Source: Gordius sp. MW1
Lineage: Eukaryota > Nematomorpha > Gordioida > Gordea > Gordiidae
NCBI GenBank assembly: GCA_964036665.1
Contig: OZ038529.1
Span: forward strand, 17,678,060 to 17,742,059
DNA: 64,000 nucleotides
Reading direction: 5' to 3'
The first letter of the stretch is position 1, and each line of letters starts with the position of its first letter. Shown here piece after piece: positions 48,251-60,225 of the stretch. The notes below the pieces were generated by a model. It saw only the letters and a list, made by a program, of their open reading frames with translations, made no database searches and was not told the origin of the DNA. The position numbers and the translations under genes were made by a program.

Positions 48251-48573
48251 ATTTTAATTTATAGGTTAATATGGACAATCACATTTATATATCGTCGTCA
48301 TTTAGATTCTGAATATTCAAAATCAGCAGATAAATTGACATGGCCAAAACATGATAAATATTTTTACTCATTTTATATAAAGGATCGAATCTAATAATTA
48401 CTAAAGGTTAAAAAAACTTTTTGTTTTATTGACAAAAGGGATTGAAACCCCTAGAATTGATAATAAAATAACTGTCGATTCATATCGTTTTTTTACGAGG
48501 AAGTAGAGGGCGGATTGGAGGATGATACCTTATCGCAATTTTTCTAAGCGAAGTACAAAACATTAAATGTTTT

Positions 48574-48729
48574 AATAAATTTCCTTCTTTAAAAGATTGA
48601 TTTATTAAGTAGAATACTCCAATCCCCTCATCTGCCCCTGTGGAGCGGGTTTTTAGTGTAGCTAATGCTGTATTAACTGCCAAGCGTTTCTGCTTTTCGA
48701 TGAAAATTTTGAAAAACAATTATTATTAA
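48574..48729 (+). pseudogene. hAT transposase C-terminal dimerisation domain remnant
   Basis: A 52-codon frame with two internal stops reads NTPIPSSAPVERVFSVANAV and then LTAKR, matching the hAT C-terminal signature (P-S-S-A-x-V-E-R-x-F-S). It ends at TAA 48727. The rest of the transposase is not recognisable. Confidence 0.85.
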
Positions 48730-49019
48730 AAATTAATAAGAACAATTTTTTATAAAAAAATCTTTATATTCGCTCTATTATATTATGTTTATAATTATAT
48801 TATCAAAATAAAACTATTATTTTTTATCATGGCTAATATATTGTGTTAAAAAATATAAGACATTTATTTATATTATATTAAAACAAAATTTATCATAAAA
48901 TTTTGAACGAACGTGAACGCGTTCCTTTTTTTTGAAAAGAACTTGAACGTGAACGAGGCGTTTGTCAATGAATGTTGAACGCGAACGCGTTCGATTTTTT
49001 TAAAAGGTTTCCAGCACTA

Positions 49020-50266
49020 ATAATTAATAATTTTATCGCGAATAAAATTTACTAATTTTCATTAATCAAACATTGTTTTCCTTAGTAAATTAATGGCGAT
49101 TGCAAAATATCTACCAAGAAATAGGTTTCTGGCTAATAAAAAGAGGGATACATCAATTAAATGGCCTTAATTTATAATTCAACTTAAAAAAAACTATTGA
49201 TTACCTCCACATTAGTCCTATAAAAACGTTATCTAAATACACTAGAAAGAAATTGTCAACAATCAATTTAAAGTTTATTTAAAATTAAACTTATCACAGC
49301 TAAAAAATGATCGTATAGTTTATACGAAGATTTAAATATTGATAATTTTAGCCGTCTTTAAAAATGGTGTTACATATATTTGTGATCAAAAAATCACAAT
49401 CCATACAGTTATAAAAATCAAAAGATTTACAAGATTCAAGATTAATTAATCTTATGAAGATATTAAACGAATTAAATGTATTGAATTTATTAGGTTTTAT
49501 GTTAAGGTTTGAGTCATAACTGCATCACTATCTCCAAATTTGGAATCAATATTATGATGGTATCAAAATCTATGCGCTGAGCATTAACATTTTAATAAAT
49601 AAATTAAAAGCTAACATTTACTGAATTTTACCCCTGGAGCATTATCAAAAATTTAAAATTATAAAATTTATATTTTAATTGCCTTTGCAGTTGTTGGAGG
49701 GAGCAATGACATTGAGGGATTTAACAAAATTGGTTTCGATTTAAAACACCCTTATTTTTTCATTCATATTTAAGAGGTTGGCGTGCTCCAAAATTTTATA
49801 TATAAATTACCCCACCCCCTTTCATTAAAGCTGGTTAAATTTGATACCTCACGTTCACCTTGTAAAAAATCAATGTGGCGCAAATACAAAATCTTGAATA
49901 ATTGGTACTAATTAAGCTTAAATATTATAACTCTAAAATACTCAGACGTTATAGTGGCGCTGTTACTAAGCCAATATGGCAATACTAAGTAAGAACAACA
50001 ATCAAAAAAAGAAGGTATTTAAAACTCTCATTTTTAATTGTTGGTTTTAAGTAAGCCTATACGTCATAAAAACGCGAACGTTTAATTACGTCATTACAAA
50101 ATTTTTAATAATTTATAAGCTATCACCTATTTAATCAAGTGAATATTGATCAGAAGCTCTCAAATATCCATTCGTTATTAAACACTTGTAACATGAAGTT
50201 TGGCTATGCTGTATTCAAACTAGTTATTCACATTTAAAACGGACGCCGATTAAGAGTTTTAAAAAC
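49020..50266. other. Intergenic region upstream of the Met/Pro/Gly-rich gene
   Basis: AT-rich. It presumably holds that gene's promoter and 5' untranslated region; no specific element was identified. Confidence 0.4.
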
Positions 50267-50922
50267 ATGATGCCACAACAGCAAGTACCGTGGATGAACA
50301 ATGCTTTTGGACCACCTGGTCCAATGATGCAACAACCATTACAATCTTTTTCGCCTCAATCATGGCCCATGAGTCAGGGTGCCCCAGGTATGGGACCCCC
50401 TATGTATGCGCAGTCAGCTGACTTTGGTCAACCTCCTATGGGTCCGTTTAATGGTCCTATGGGTCCAGGCAATTTTGGAGGTAACTATTTTCAATCACAA
50501 AGTTTTCAACCTAATATTGAGCCTGTGTTTTTGCCAAAATTTGATGTGCCGGCTGGGGGAATACCAGCGATGATGGGTCCACCCTTTATGCAGGGTCCAA
50601 TTCAAGGAAATTATGGTGAATTAATTTTTAATATATATATGTTTTACACAAGTTAAATAGTGTTTAAAAATAGAGGTTATTTTCTAAATATTTACATCAT
50701 TCAATCTAAGGGGCCCCCTACCAACCTAATACATTCATGCCAATGAATGGGCCTCCTATGGGAGGTATGGCAATGGGTGGGTTTCCTAATGGGCCCATGC
50801 CCTTTGGTGATCAAGGATTTGGACCACCAGTTGGGAATATGAATCAAATGCCAATGTTTAATGGCTACCCAATGCAGCCTCAAATGTATGGTGGGATGCC
50901 AGGCAATCCTGGATTTATGTAA
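50267..50922 (+). CDS. Met/Pro/Gly/Gln-rich low-complexity protein, 186 aa, 2 coding exons
   Basis: Family not recognised. Exon 1 is 50267-50615 and exon 2 is 50711-50922, joined in phase 1 across a 95-bp GT/AG intron. The protein starts MMPQQQVPWMNN and ends GGMPGNPGFM. It is dominated by Met, Pro, Gly, Gln, Asn and Phe, with few charged residues. Repeated GPPM/GGM/GFP-type motifs give it a prion-like, intrinsically disordered character. A slightly more ordinary segment in exon 1 reads IEPVFLPKFDVPAGG. No signal peptide or membrane helix. A second intron appears just after the stop: a strong donor G|GTAAGT at about 50946 and an acceptor TTTTAATAG at about 51017, only about 23 nt past the stop, so it should not trigger nonsense-mediated decay. 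An RNA-binding or condensate role is conceivable but is not shown by the sequence. Confidence 0.75.
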
Positions 50923-51017
50923 TGAGCCTTACACTGAAAACATTGGTAAGTAAAATGTTTAATGCATCTTTAATTTTTATCTGTTGAAATCTATTTATGA
51001 TTATTTGTTTTAATAGG

Positions 51018-51425
51018 TCAGAATATTCCAGTCTTGCTAATCCTTGGACAGAAAATTAATGATTTTATTATGACAATCATTTATAATTTCCACTTTAAAA
51101 CTTGTAGTTTATTGTATCATTTTATGCTTTGTGAAAATCGAATAACCCTATCAAAAATAGATCGCATATCAATCGTTTTTTTGAAGATTTGTTAAAAGTG
51201 TTTTATTTAATATATTAAAATTAGCACATACAATTAAGATATAAAAATTTAAACCTGAATTGAATATTATTTTATTAATCCTAAGTTAGAGAACATAATG
51301 TTTTTTTAATGAATGAATAAGGTATAGAGATCGGGGCTATCGCGACCAGCCTACACAGAATTTCAACCGATTTTCATATACTTTTTTAACAAAATGTTCT
51401 TGACTACAAAGTTTGAAAAAAAAAA
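51018..51425. other. 3' untranslated exon and intergenic DNA
   Basis: Likely contains the 3' UTR of the preceding gene after its last intron. No unambiguous AATAAA placement was settled. Confidence 0.35.
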
Positions 51426-52024
51426 CTCGGGCCTTCGGCCCTCGTGGGAACGGGGAGGGGGGAAGGGGAGGAGGAAAAGGGAAGGGGGGAAGGTAAGGGG
51501 GAACGAAACTCATCTATGAAGTAGCATATTTGCTATGCAATGTATGGGCGAGAAAGGTGGGAAGGGGCGAGAATGCCTATAGGGGGTATTAAATGCAAAA
51601 TCATTAGTTAATTATTAATACAAATTTTCCATCACTTTGGCCAGTGGTGATCTTTTCTAATGGTTAGCAGATAGCCAAATAACTAGCCTATAATTATAAT
51701 CAAGAAAAAAAAATCGACTTTAATCTCACTTTGGCCAATGGTATTTTTTTTCCATTGGTCAGCAGCCCGGACGGCCAAAAAGCCATATTATCAAGGGTAT
51801 TAACAAAAACAATATATTAATTTGACGACCAAAAAGCCATATTATCAAGGGTATTAACAAAAACAATATATCAATTTGAAAACAAACGAAAAATTTCGAT
51901 TCACAATTTGGCCAATTGTCATTTTTTTTAATTGGTCAGTAGCCAGCAGAAGGTCAAAAAGTCATATTATCATTGGTATTAACAAGAACAAAATATTAAT
52001 TTATTTTAAAAAAATAAAAAAATT

Positions 52025-52075
52025 CGTCCTCTTCCGGGATTGAACTCGAACCTCCAGGTCAGAAAGCTGGTGCCA
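52025..52075 (-). repeat. tRNA-like SINE head, partial
   Basis: Minus strand reads GCACCAGCTTTCTGACCTGG then GGTTCGAGTTCAATCCC, an anticodon-arm plus T-arm-like arrangement, followed by GGAAGAGGACG and a T-rich run. Confidence 0.5.
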
Positions 52076-53493
52076 AAAAATGCTGCGCGAGGAAATATCA
52101 TTTTCATAAAATTCATATTTATGTGTGTGTGTATGCTTAACTGCCGATATTAATTAATAATTTCCCTCTCTCCCCTTTTAATTGCTATATAATAAAGGCG
52201 CGGTAGAGTAAACCTCAAAATTAATCGATACTGCATATACATACGTATACCGAGAGTATGGCTCATTATTTCGGGTCGCAAATTGCCGATTCTTAAAAAA
52301 TATAATTCCATAATTCCAATTTCAAACTGTTGTAGATAACCGTTGCAATGTTTTTTAACATAATTTTTAAACCCCTATAACCATTAAATTATAATTAAGT
52401 TTATTAATTAAGGTTGGGTCAAAAATGCTAACATGCATGGTATTTGGGGTTATAATAACCCCAAACTTTAAATAGCTATAACCTCCATATTTTAAAATAT
52501 AAACTTGTCAAAATTTGCAAGAATAATATTTCAACTCATATACGTTCATTAATATATTAATTTGGCTATTTGATCAAGTAGTTTAAATTTTTTACCTATA
52601 ATTCGAACCCACATCAGTAAAGGCATAGGCGTTTGTAGGGGCACAGGGACCCATATCAGTAGAGGCATAGGCCCTTCTAGGGGAGGGCACAGGGTAATTA
52701 TCAATGTTAACCTAATATAACTATTCAAAAACGAAAAAAAAATTTCGATTTATACTTTGGTCAATGGTCATTTTTTTCCATTGGTCAGTAGCCAGGACAC
52801 GGTTAAAAATTCATATTATCAAGAGTATTAACAAGAACAAAAATTTAATCTAAAAAAAAATAAAAATTTTGCCCTCTCCGGGATTTGAACCGATATCAGT
52901 AGAGGCATAGGCTTGTGTAGGGGCAGAGGGACCCACATCAGTAGAGGCATAGGCCCTTGTAGGGAAGGGCATAGGGTAATTATCAATGTTAACCTAATAT
53001 ACCCAATTCAAAAACGAATAAAAAAGTTCGTTTTATTTGGCCAATGGTCATTTTTTCATTGGTCAGTAGCCTGCGGACGGTCAAAAAGTCATAATATCAA
53101 TGTTACAGTATACGGTCAAAATTATTGGGGTTTAACAAACTATTTAAATTTAATAAATAAAACTTAAAGTAGTAGCTCTTACAGAATCCTAAAATTCCGT
53201 TTAGTTTAAAAAAAGGGCTAAATTCTGAAACTACCGACCCGATTCGCTCGAAACTTTACCCTAGGTTCCCAGGGCGGCCAGGGGTAAAATAGCTTTTTCA
53301 GATTCCTAAATTACCCTTTTGTTTTAAAAATATCGGACATTTCCTGGCCAGTTTCATAAAAAAATTCGATTTATTTGGCCAATGGTCATTTTTTTCATTG
53401 GTCAGTAGCCAGCGGACGGTCAAAAAGTCATATTATCAATGTTATTAACAAGAACAAAATATTAATTTAATCTAAAAAAAATAAAAAAATTTT

Positions 53494-53560
53494 CCTCTCC
53501 GTGATGCGAACTCGTTACCTCCTGTTTACAAATCGTGCGCTATAACCACTCACACCCTGC
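53494..53560 (-). repeat. tRNA-Thr-like SINE head
   Basis: Minus strand starts GCAGGGTGTGAGTGGTTATA (A-box-like), has an anticodon loop TTTGTAA giving TGT (Thr), and a T-arm AACGAGTTCGCATCAC (B-box-like). The acceptor stem does not pair, so it is not a working tRNA. It is followed on that strand by the body containing GACCGTCCGCTGGCTACTGA. Confidence 0.6.
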
Positions 53561-53751
53561 TGGTATTAAAATGGTAGAAGTTTTTATGTTATTTATATAG
53601 ATAATGAAATAATAAAGTTGTGTTTTATGTTTAGAAAATCAATATATTTCATCGGTCAGTAGCCAGCGGACGGTCAAAAAGTCATATTATCAATTGTATT
53701 AACAAAAACAAAATATTAATCTAATTTAAAAAAAAAATAAAAAAAAATTCG

Positions 53752-53812
53752 TCCTCTCCTGGGATTGAACACGAGCCTCCAGGTCACAAAGCTGGCGCCA
53801 TAACTTGGTGGA
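53752..53812 (-). repeat. tRNA-like SINE head, second copy
   Basis: Minus strand reads GGCGCCAGCTTTGTGACCTG, then GAGGCTCGTGTTCAATCCCA, then GGAGAGGACG. The loop again contains TGT. The stems are imperfect. Confidence 0.5.
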
Positions 53813-54105
53813 CAACGGACAACGGACGGACAACAAAAAACGAGCCCATAAATTGCATAGCAATTAATTAATATAAAATTTGTTAAAAGTTGAAGGAACA
53901 CGTCATTTTTGAATTCACAAAATTTAAAAAGGGTTGCTCTAACCTTAAAAAAACTCATTTTCGGCATATTTATTTGTAATGAGAGTGAACAAAAATATTT
54001 TTTTGTCTAATATGTGCCTTAATAAAGTACATTTATGATTAATAAATATAAATGACAAAATCATTTGAGAGGACCTGTATGACCCCGATAAATATATAGC
54101 CCTGG

Positions 54106-56492
54106 TAAAGACCTGCATGGGTGACCCGAAACCGTCGGAGTCGGGTTGGGTTAAAAATTTTAAAATGCTTTGGGGTCGGGTTCGGGTTGAAAATTTTAAA
54201 ATGCTTTTGGGTCGGCTAAGGATTGGATTGAAAATTTAAAAATGCTTTTGAGTCGAGTCGGGTTCGGTTTTAAAATTTAAAAATTTTTTGGGGTCGGGTT
54301 GGGGTTGAAAAAAAGTGACTTGACAATTCTCTAAGCCCCAGCCCCCCCCCCTTCTATGTGATTCAAGAATATTGGGTGACAAGGAAAACAATGGGCTGAA
54401 TCAAAAATTTTATTGAATTATTCCTAATGGAAGATATTTTAAATAATCTTGCTACACTTTATAATGGCACCTATATTTCAAGAAAATACGCATATTGTTT
54501 TTATTTGATAAAAGTTTATTTGTTAAAAATCGTGAAATTTGACTTTAATATGAAATAAATGCATAAAATATATAAAATATATAGCATCTAATAAAAAAAC
54601 TTTACTATTTTTATATAAAATCATTGAGAAAATCTTCGAAAATTGGTCAAGAATCCGCAAATTATTTAAAATTATATAAGAATATCAAGTTTTTGATTTA
54701 GTAAAAAGTTTCCGGAAGGTTTGACGGCGGAGTGCGTCTTCCGAACTCTTTTGAAATAGCTAAGACTTGTTTACCAAAGATGCCCGAACAAGAGACCAAT
54801 GGACTAAAATTGAGTTTAAAAGGGCTTTGTTTCTATTTATTTATCGCCTCTCGGCAACAACTAAAGAATCATTGTTTTGTTAGGGAGCAAATAGGTGTCT
54901 ATACAAGTGAAGTCTCATTTAAGGTGAAAGCCATTGCTCCATGGGACTAAAGAAGGCCCATCAGGGGGCATACGTCCCTCCAAGGATGGGTCCGATGACT
55001 CTAAGATGGATGGGATCTTTGCCCTCATAAGAGCGCTTTGAATTAAGGTACTAGTCTTATTGTGTCGACCTATTTAAATTTATTTGCCAAAAAGTGTAAG
55101 GGATGCCTGGCTTGTTCGTCTTAGAGTGTATTGCAATTTAGACAAGCAAAGGGCTTCAAAAATTTATCCCCTATTTTGAGAGCTATGGAATACGATTTGT
55201 GATATGGACTTGAGAAGGTTCGAGTTAAAGCGAAGCTTGTGTAAGTGCAGAATTACGTGGAGAAACTACTTTAAGGAGCTGACCAATAAATGTGACAAAC
55301 AGCTATAGAAAAAAAAAAAAGATGTTAGGTAGAGCAGGCATGTTAAATGAAGGCTATTAATTTTAATTAAATTTTGGATTAGGGCGGGTTCCGTTTAGAC
55401 CTGCTGCATAATTTAGGGAAAGGATTTTATTGCTTCAGGAACCTCGGCAAAATCCAAGAATATGTGAGAATGATGACGGAGGGTGCTTTAATATAGAGAA
55501 CTGCAAAGTCATTTTTTTTAACCTGAACCTGACCCGATTTGAAAGCATTTTAAATTTTTCAGCCCAAACCCGACCCCAACCGAATGCATTAGAAATTTTT
55601 CAACCCTAAACCGAGCCGGCCCGACCCGAAAGCGTTAAAATTTTTAACCGAATCCCTTTCCAACGTGTTTCAAATTTTTGCATCCAACACGAGAGTAAGA
55701 GATATTGCGGTGTGCATGGGCGTAGCCAGGGGGTGTCAGGGACGGGCATACCCCCTCTAAATCCGAAAAATCGTAGATATTTTATCAAAATTATGGCTAA
55801 AATTTAAAAAATGGACCTTTAATCATTATTGCCCAATCTAATTTTAATTTACTGGCTACTCCCTGAGGGTGTTAAAATTTAATCGACAAATTAAAGTGCG
55901 ATTTATGAAACTAATTGATTTCACAGATTTTGATTACTAAATTTATTTTAATGATTTATTATAGCTATATATATATATAGATATATGATAGCACACAGTA
56001 TCTAGTCACTAAACTTGAAATATAGAGTTTTGCAAATGAATCATTCAATAAATTGAAACATAATCTTATTTGTTTTATGAATATATATTTATGTAGATTA
56101 AATTAATAATGAACTACAACTTCACACTTTTTAAATACAATTTAAAAATATTATTTTTTTGATATATTTTACCTTTCACGAGTCAAATTTAAATTTGCGT
56201 CCAAATTAAAACAATCAGATTTAAAAAAACAAAAGGAATTTTAATTAACTTAATGAATAATCTTCAATTATACATTTCGATATTAATTAAAAAAAATATT
56301 ATACATAATAGCATTATTTTTAAAGGGGTCCCGTGTATTCTGCAATGTAAGATTAACCCTTGACCCGACACTTTAAATCCAACCCGACCCAAAAGCATAT
56401 TAAAATTTTCAACCCGAACCCGATCCGAAAGCATTTCAAAATTTTCAACCCGAACCTCCGGTCGGGTCTTGGGTCACCCGTGCAGTTCTCTA
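54106..56492. mobile_element. TIR element with CGGGTCGGGTT ends, probable hAT
   Basis: Left end TAAAGACCTGCATGGGTGAC and complement of right end TAGAGAACTGCACGGGTGAC. Both continue into tandem units of the type GGGTCGGGTTCGGGTTGAAA ATTTTAAAATGCTTT, giving imperfect inverted repeats of about 150 bp. A third block of this sequence lies inside at 55515-55690. The interior (54320-55500) has an open frame at 54732-54950 that was not recognised. No matching flanking duplication was found. A MITE is nested at 55715. Confidence 0.6.
55715..55866. mobile_element. MITE, GCGTAGCCAG family (copy 6)
   Basis: Left end CATGGGCGTAGCCAGG is perfect. The right end is decayed (ACTGGCTACTCCCTGA). Inserted in the TIR element at 54106-56492. 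Confidence 0.65.
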
Positions 56493-59400
56493 CTTTAATA
56501 TAAGTTGATAGTAGGTTTCTTGTGTTCTTGGGGCGATTGCATCGTTGCCGTAAAACACCTTTAGAGATCCTTTTGGATAAAAATGATTAGGTTTGCTGGA
56601 TACAAGCTAAGCAGTGTTTTAATGATGATACGAAAGCAGCCTTTGCCCATCTAATTAAAATATTTTCTTTCAAAAAACTAGGAAATTACTTTCAATTAAA
56701 AATTTATAATTTATTTTATACTCTACGTTATATAAGATAAGATGTGCCCAACGTTAATTTGCTTTATGTGAGACATATATTATAATAGAATTTTTCAAGT
56801 AATTTTTACCATTAGTGTCATTATCTTAATATGCGGGTGTATGTAATTTATGCTCAGACATAAATGATTAATGATTATTTGCTTGTCTATTAATATGCAG
56901 TACTTAATTGAAATTCAAGCTATTAAATTCCCTACTTTATTTAAAAACTAGTTGTGCACATTAATTCGCGCTTTCTAGTGGAAGAGATAAATTAAGTAGG
57001 GTAGGGATCACAGGAGAATAGTGGTTGCAAAGCAATATGAGCTATATGTAGTGGTTTAAAAGGGGCAGTTGGGAATTAGAATACATTGAAATAGATCGGG
57101 ATGTGTAATAAAGATAAATATTATTCAAAAATAAAACGAGGAACAGGTTTAAATCATAGCGAGCAGTTAAAAAACTAAATTGCCAGTATTTAAATTAGTC
57201 ACTGCACTTTTGGGGCCCTACTTTAAACTATATTATGACAGATAAAAACTAATAGGGAACATGGATACGACCTACTTTTCAAAACTCACGTGACATGGAA
57301 AATTAGATTGTCAGTGTTTTAATTGCTGAATTTAAAGCATTTTAATTTAAAATTATGGAAAATAAACCTGCGAAGTTTAAAATAGAAAGTTTAAATTTCT
57401 TCACGGCATAACAAGATGAGTAAAAAAGGTATAAAATAGAATGTAGGGAATACATCATTACATATCATTATAAAAATATGTTTCTATATAACATTTTAAA
57501 ATATATCGCATAGTTAAGTACAAATATGGGGTTAACAAAAACAAGGCCTATGGAAAGGATGGGTAATTGCCAGCTTATGATTGACCAGTTCGAGAAAAGT
57601 AGAGGAAACGCAGTCTGAAAAGAGCGGACGCATCAGTTTGTTAAATATAGCTGCATGTAGCCATTAAATAGCTGCATTTGAAATTAATTTGTTGAATTAT
57701 CAGTAATTAAAGGTAAATTCAATGCTTCTCCAGTAACACAATTTAAATAAAATGTATATAATAATTTATTGTAAAATAAAACTAAGGTTGAAGAAGTCAT
57801 ATTTAAGCGAGCCATGGCGGTTGGTGTAAGATAGTTGTCTATATAGGCTTCAAAATAATTAGATAAACTTAACCTTTGAGATTTGACATTAGTTTGACGC
57901 CGACATTTTATTGCAGGCCCCGTTAAAATTATGAATAAGTTGATAAATCTTTAGATTAAATTATATAACATTAATGAAAAAAAACTAATAAAACTAACAC
58001 CGGTTAGTAAGCCTAAATTTGAAAAGTATATTAAAGTTTGATAGAGGGTAGCTTACCTCGGATTAAAGAACGCTTCTAAGGACTCAAAGGTCCATAAGTC
58101 ACTTAATTTTAACAGTTTTTTAATTGTTATTTGTTATTGGCCTAGTCAGAACGATAGGGGAAGGCAAAATATTTTATGATATTTTAGAAACAAGCGTCCT
58201 TATTTTTTATATAAATGTGGCCATTCACTAAAAAATCAAAGGAAGTCTGACCTTCATTCTATTGACCCCATTGGCATTGCTTATACAGATCTTTATATAT
58301 ATATATATATGGGGAAATTTCAAAAAATCAAAAGAAGGTATATATTTATATATTCTTAAAAAATTTGTTATGACAATTATTAGTTAGGCGATCCCCATCA
58401 CTTTTTTCTTTAATTATATTTAAAAACTCTAGCAGTTACGATGTTCAGCTGGCTATAATTTAAGGCATCTTTAACTTTCAACCCTACTAAGCGATTATTT
58501 AATGGCCTATTGGTGCAAGTACTTGTGAATTATAATTGTGTTCAGCGTGTTAAAAATCCTCTACAAATTTTGATATATAGCCACACCGAAGTGTAAAGTC
58601 TTTACAATTATCATGCGTAAATTTTAATAAAGCTTATCCAATATTTTATTACTAAATTATCTATTCGCTAAATTTTAGGTATGAATAAATGAAATAATAA
58701 GTTTTATAAGTAAAACATACTTAATAAATTATGATATTATTTTTAATATTATAATTAGTAAAATTGCTTCAAAATGTTTATGCTACCTTGTTTGACTTAA
58801 AACCCCTAAAAGTGTGTAGGTAATTTATCTGAATTTTTATATAAATTTAGATTATTGTTTTGCTTATAATTTCACGTTAATTTTGAAATACATAACTATT
58901 ATATTTTGCAAATTAGATTTTGATAGTTTGTTGATCGTAAGCATAATTTTTTTGAAATGTAATTAATAATTTTTATCTAGTTATTGAAACAAGCTTTTCA
59001 AATGATTTCTAATCATGTTAGGATTGTAATATATTTTATTTCTAAAAATATCAATTGGAATAATGGATATTAATTATTTTAAAAGGAACCTTTTAAATGC
59101 TTATTATATATAATATAAATTTTGTAAAATAATTTATGTATTATTCAATGTTTGTACTTCTTTATATTGATAAAATGATTTATCTGATAATAATTGACAT
59201 TAATTTATTGACCTCTATTATTTTTAATTAATTCATTAACAAATTATTTTAATTTTTTGTAATTGTGATATTTAGTAACACCCTAAAATATTTAAAAAAA
59301 AATATAGCTTGACATAAACATGTTTGATTGTTTTTGTTCCTGGTGGTTTAAAACAAGCATTTTAAGGTCATTGTATTTAGCTTTCCCTAACAAAAGGCTT

Positions 59401-59960
59401 TGTAATGATAATTTAACTTGCAGGAGTTATCTTTCTTCAGATGCTTAATTTATAGTTTGCTATATATATTTTCACAGTATTTGTTAAAGCTCACAGCACT
59501 TAGGGGAAAACTAAGCTAATATATTGATTATGTTATATTAATTGCTATACAATTTGTGGTGTTTTCAAATTCAATTACATACAAATATTATATCTTGTTT
59601 TATTGGCTAAAGAATATTTTAAACTTCTTATGATTTTACTTTAATTATCTTTCCAGTTGCCCTAGAGCTACGTTTTAATTTTGAAAGTTTATAATTTTTA
59701 CAATAAAGTATTAAAAAAATATTGCATCATTTTGAGTTACATTTTAAACATATAAAATAAATTGATGATTTGCCTTTTATGTTTTTTATGTATATCAATG
59801 TTATTAAGGTAATATTTGGCCAAATATATAATTTGGAGAAAAATTTACAGTTTAAATTTAATTTTGTGTTTATCTCATTTTTGTAAGAAATTACCTATGG
59901 CCTTAAATTAATAAAGTAGAGAATAAATTAATGAGCAACAGAAGCAACTGTTTTGAATTT
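56493..59960. other. Gene-free AT-rich DNA
   Basis: No ORF of note, no repeat family recognised apart from a short (TA)n at about 58294-58310. Short conserved exons could be missed by eye. Confidence 0.5.
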
Positions 59961-59967
59961 TGATTTT

Positions 59968-60225
59968 CAGGTGGGCCCGAGCGGGCACCTTAACAAGGTT
60001 TGGGCAATTTGGGCTTAATGATATTTTGAAATAATATAATATTTTGTTTTTGTGAATTATTTTGTCACTTTTTTATTTCATTTAAAAACCTTTAAAAAAC
60101 ATCATTTTGGACTGGGCAGTTAGAGCAGCTCTAATAATTTGGGCCTGGCGGGGCGGGCACTTAAAAAGGTTTTGGCTGGCAGTTTAGTTATAAAATCGGA
60201 CCTGGCCAGGTTTCGCGCAATTTTT
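59968..60225. mobile_element. hAT-terminus fragment, first copy
   Basis: GGGCCCGAGCGGGCACCTTA, then an ACAAGGTTTGGGC...TTGGGCTTAATGATATTTT stretch, ending in GGCCTGGCGGGGCGGGCACT. The same order is repeated at 61365-61703 in diverged form. Confidence 0.5.

Larger units (their letters stand above)
47818..49019 (+). mobile_element. Decayed hAT transposon, about 1.2 kb
   Basis: Ends TAGTGTTGTGAA and, in complement, TAGTGCTGGAAA. Subterminal regions are full of GAACGCGTTC motifs in both orientations, presumably transposase-binding repeats. The interior holds a transposase C-terminal remnant and a MITE. Flanks ATAATTAT and ATAATTAA are a possible duplication, but AT-rich sequence makes this weak. 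Confidence 0.75.
51426..53866 (-). repeat. Composite repeat, copy B
   Basis: Same ends as 14119-16825: CTCGGGCCTTCGGCCCTCGT, then TTGCTATGCAATGTATGGGC at the left, and CGAGCCCATAAATTGCATAG at the right after a GGACAACGGACGGACAAC run. The interior has repeated TTGGCCAATGGTCATTTTTT ... CATTGGTCAGTAGCCAGCGG units, three CATCAGTAGAGGCATAGGC units (about 52610-52960), one GGGCTAAATTCT satellite unit (53213-53358), and tRNA-like heads on the minus strand. Confidence 0.7.

Noticed and set aside
53494-53560. Functional tRNA-Thr gene
   Set aside because: Acceptor stem does not pair and the sequence is embedded in repeat units; it is a SINE-type head at best.
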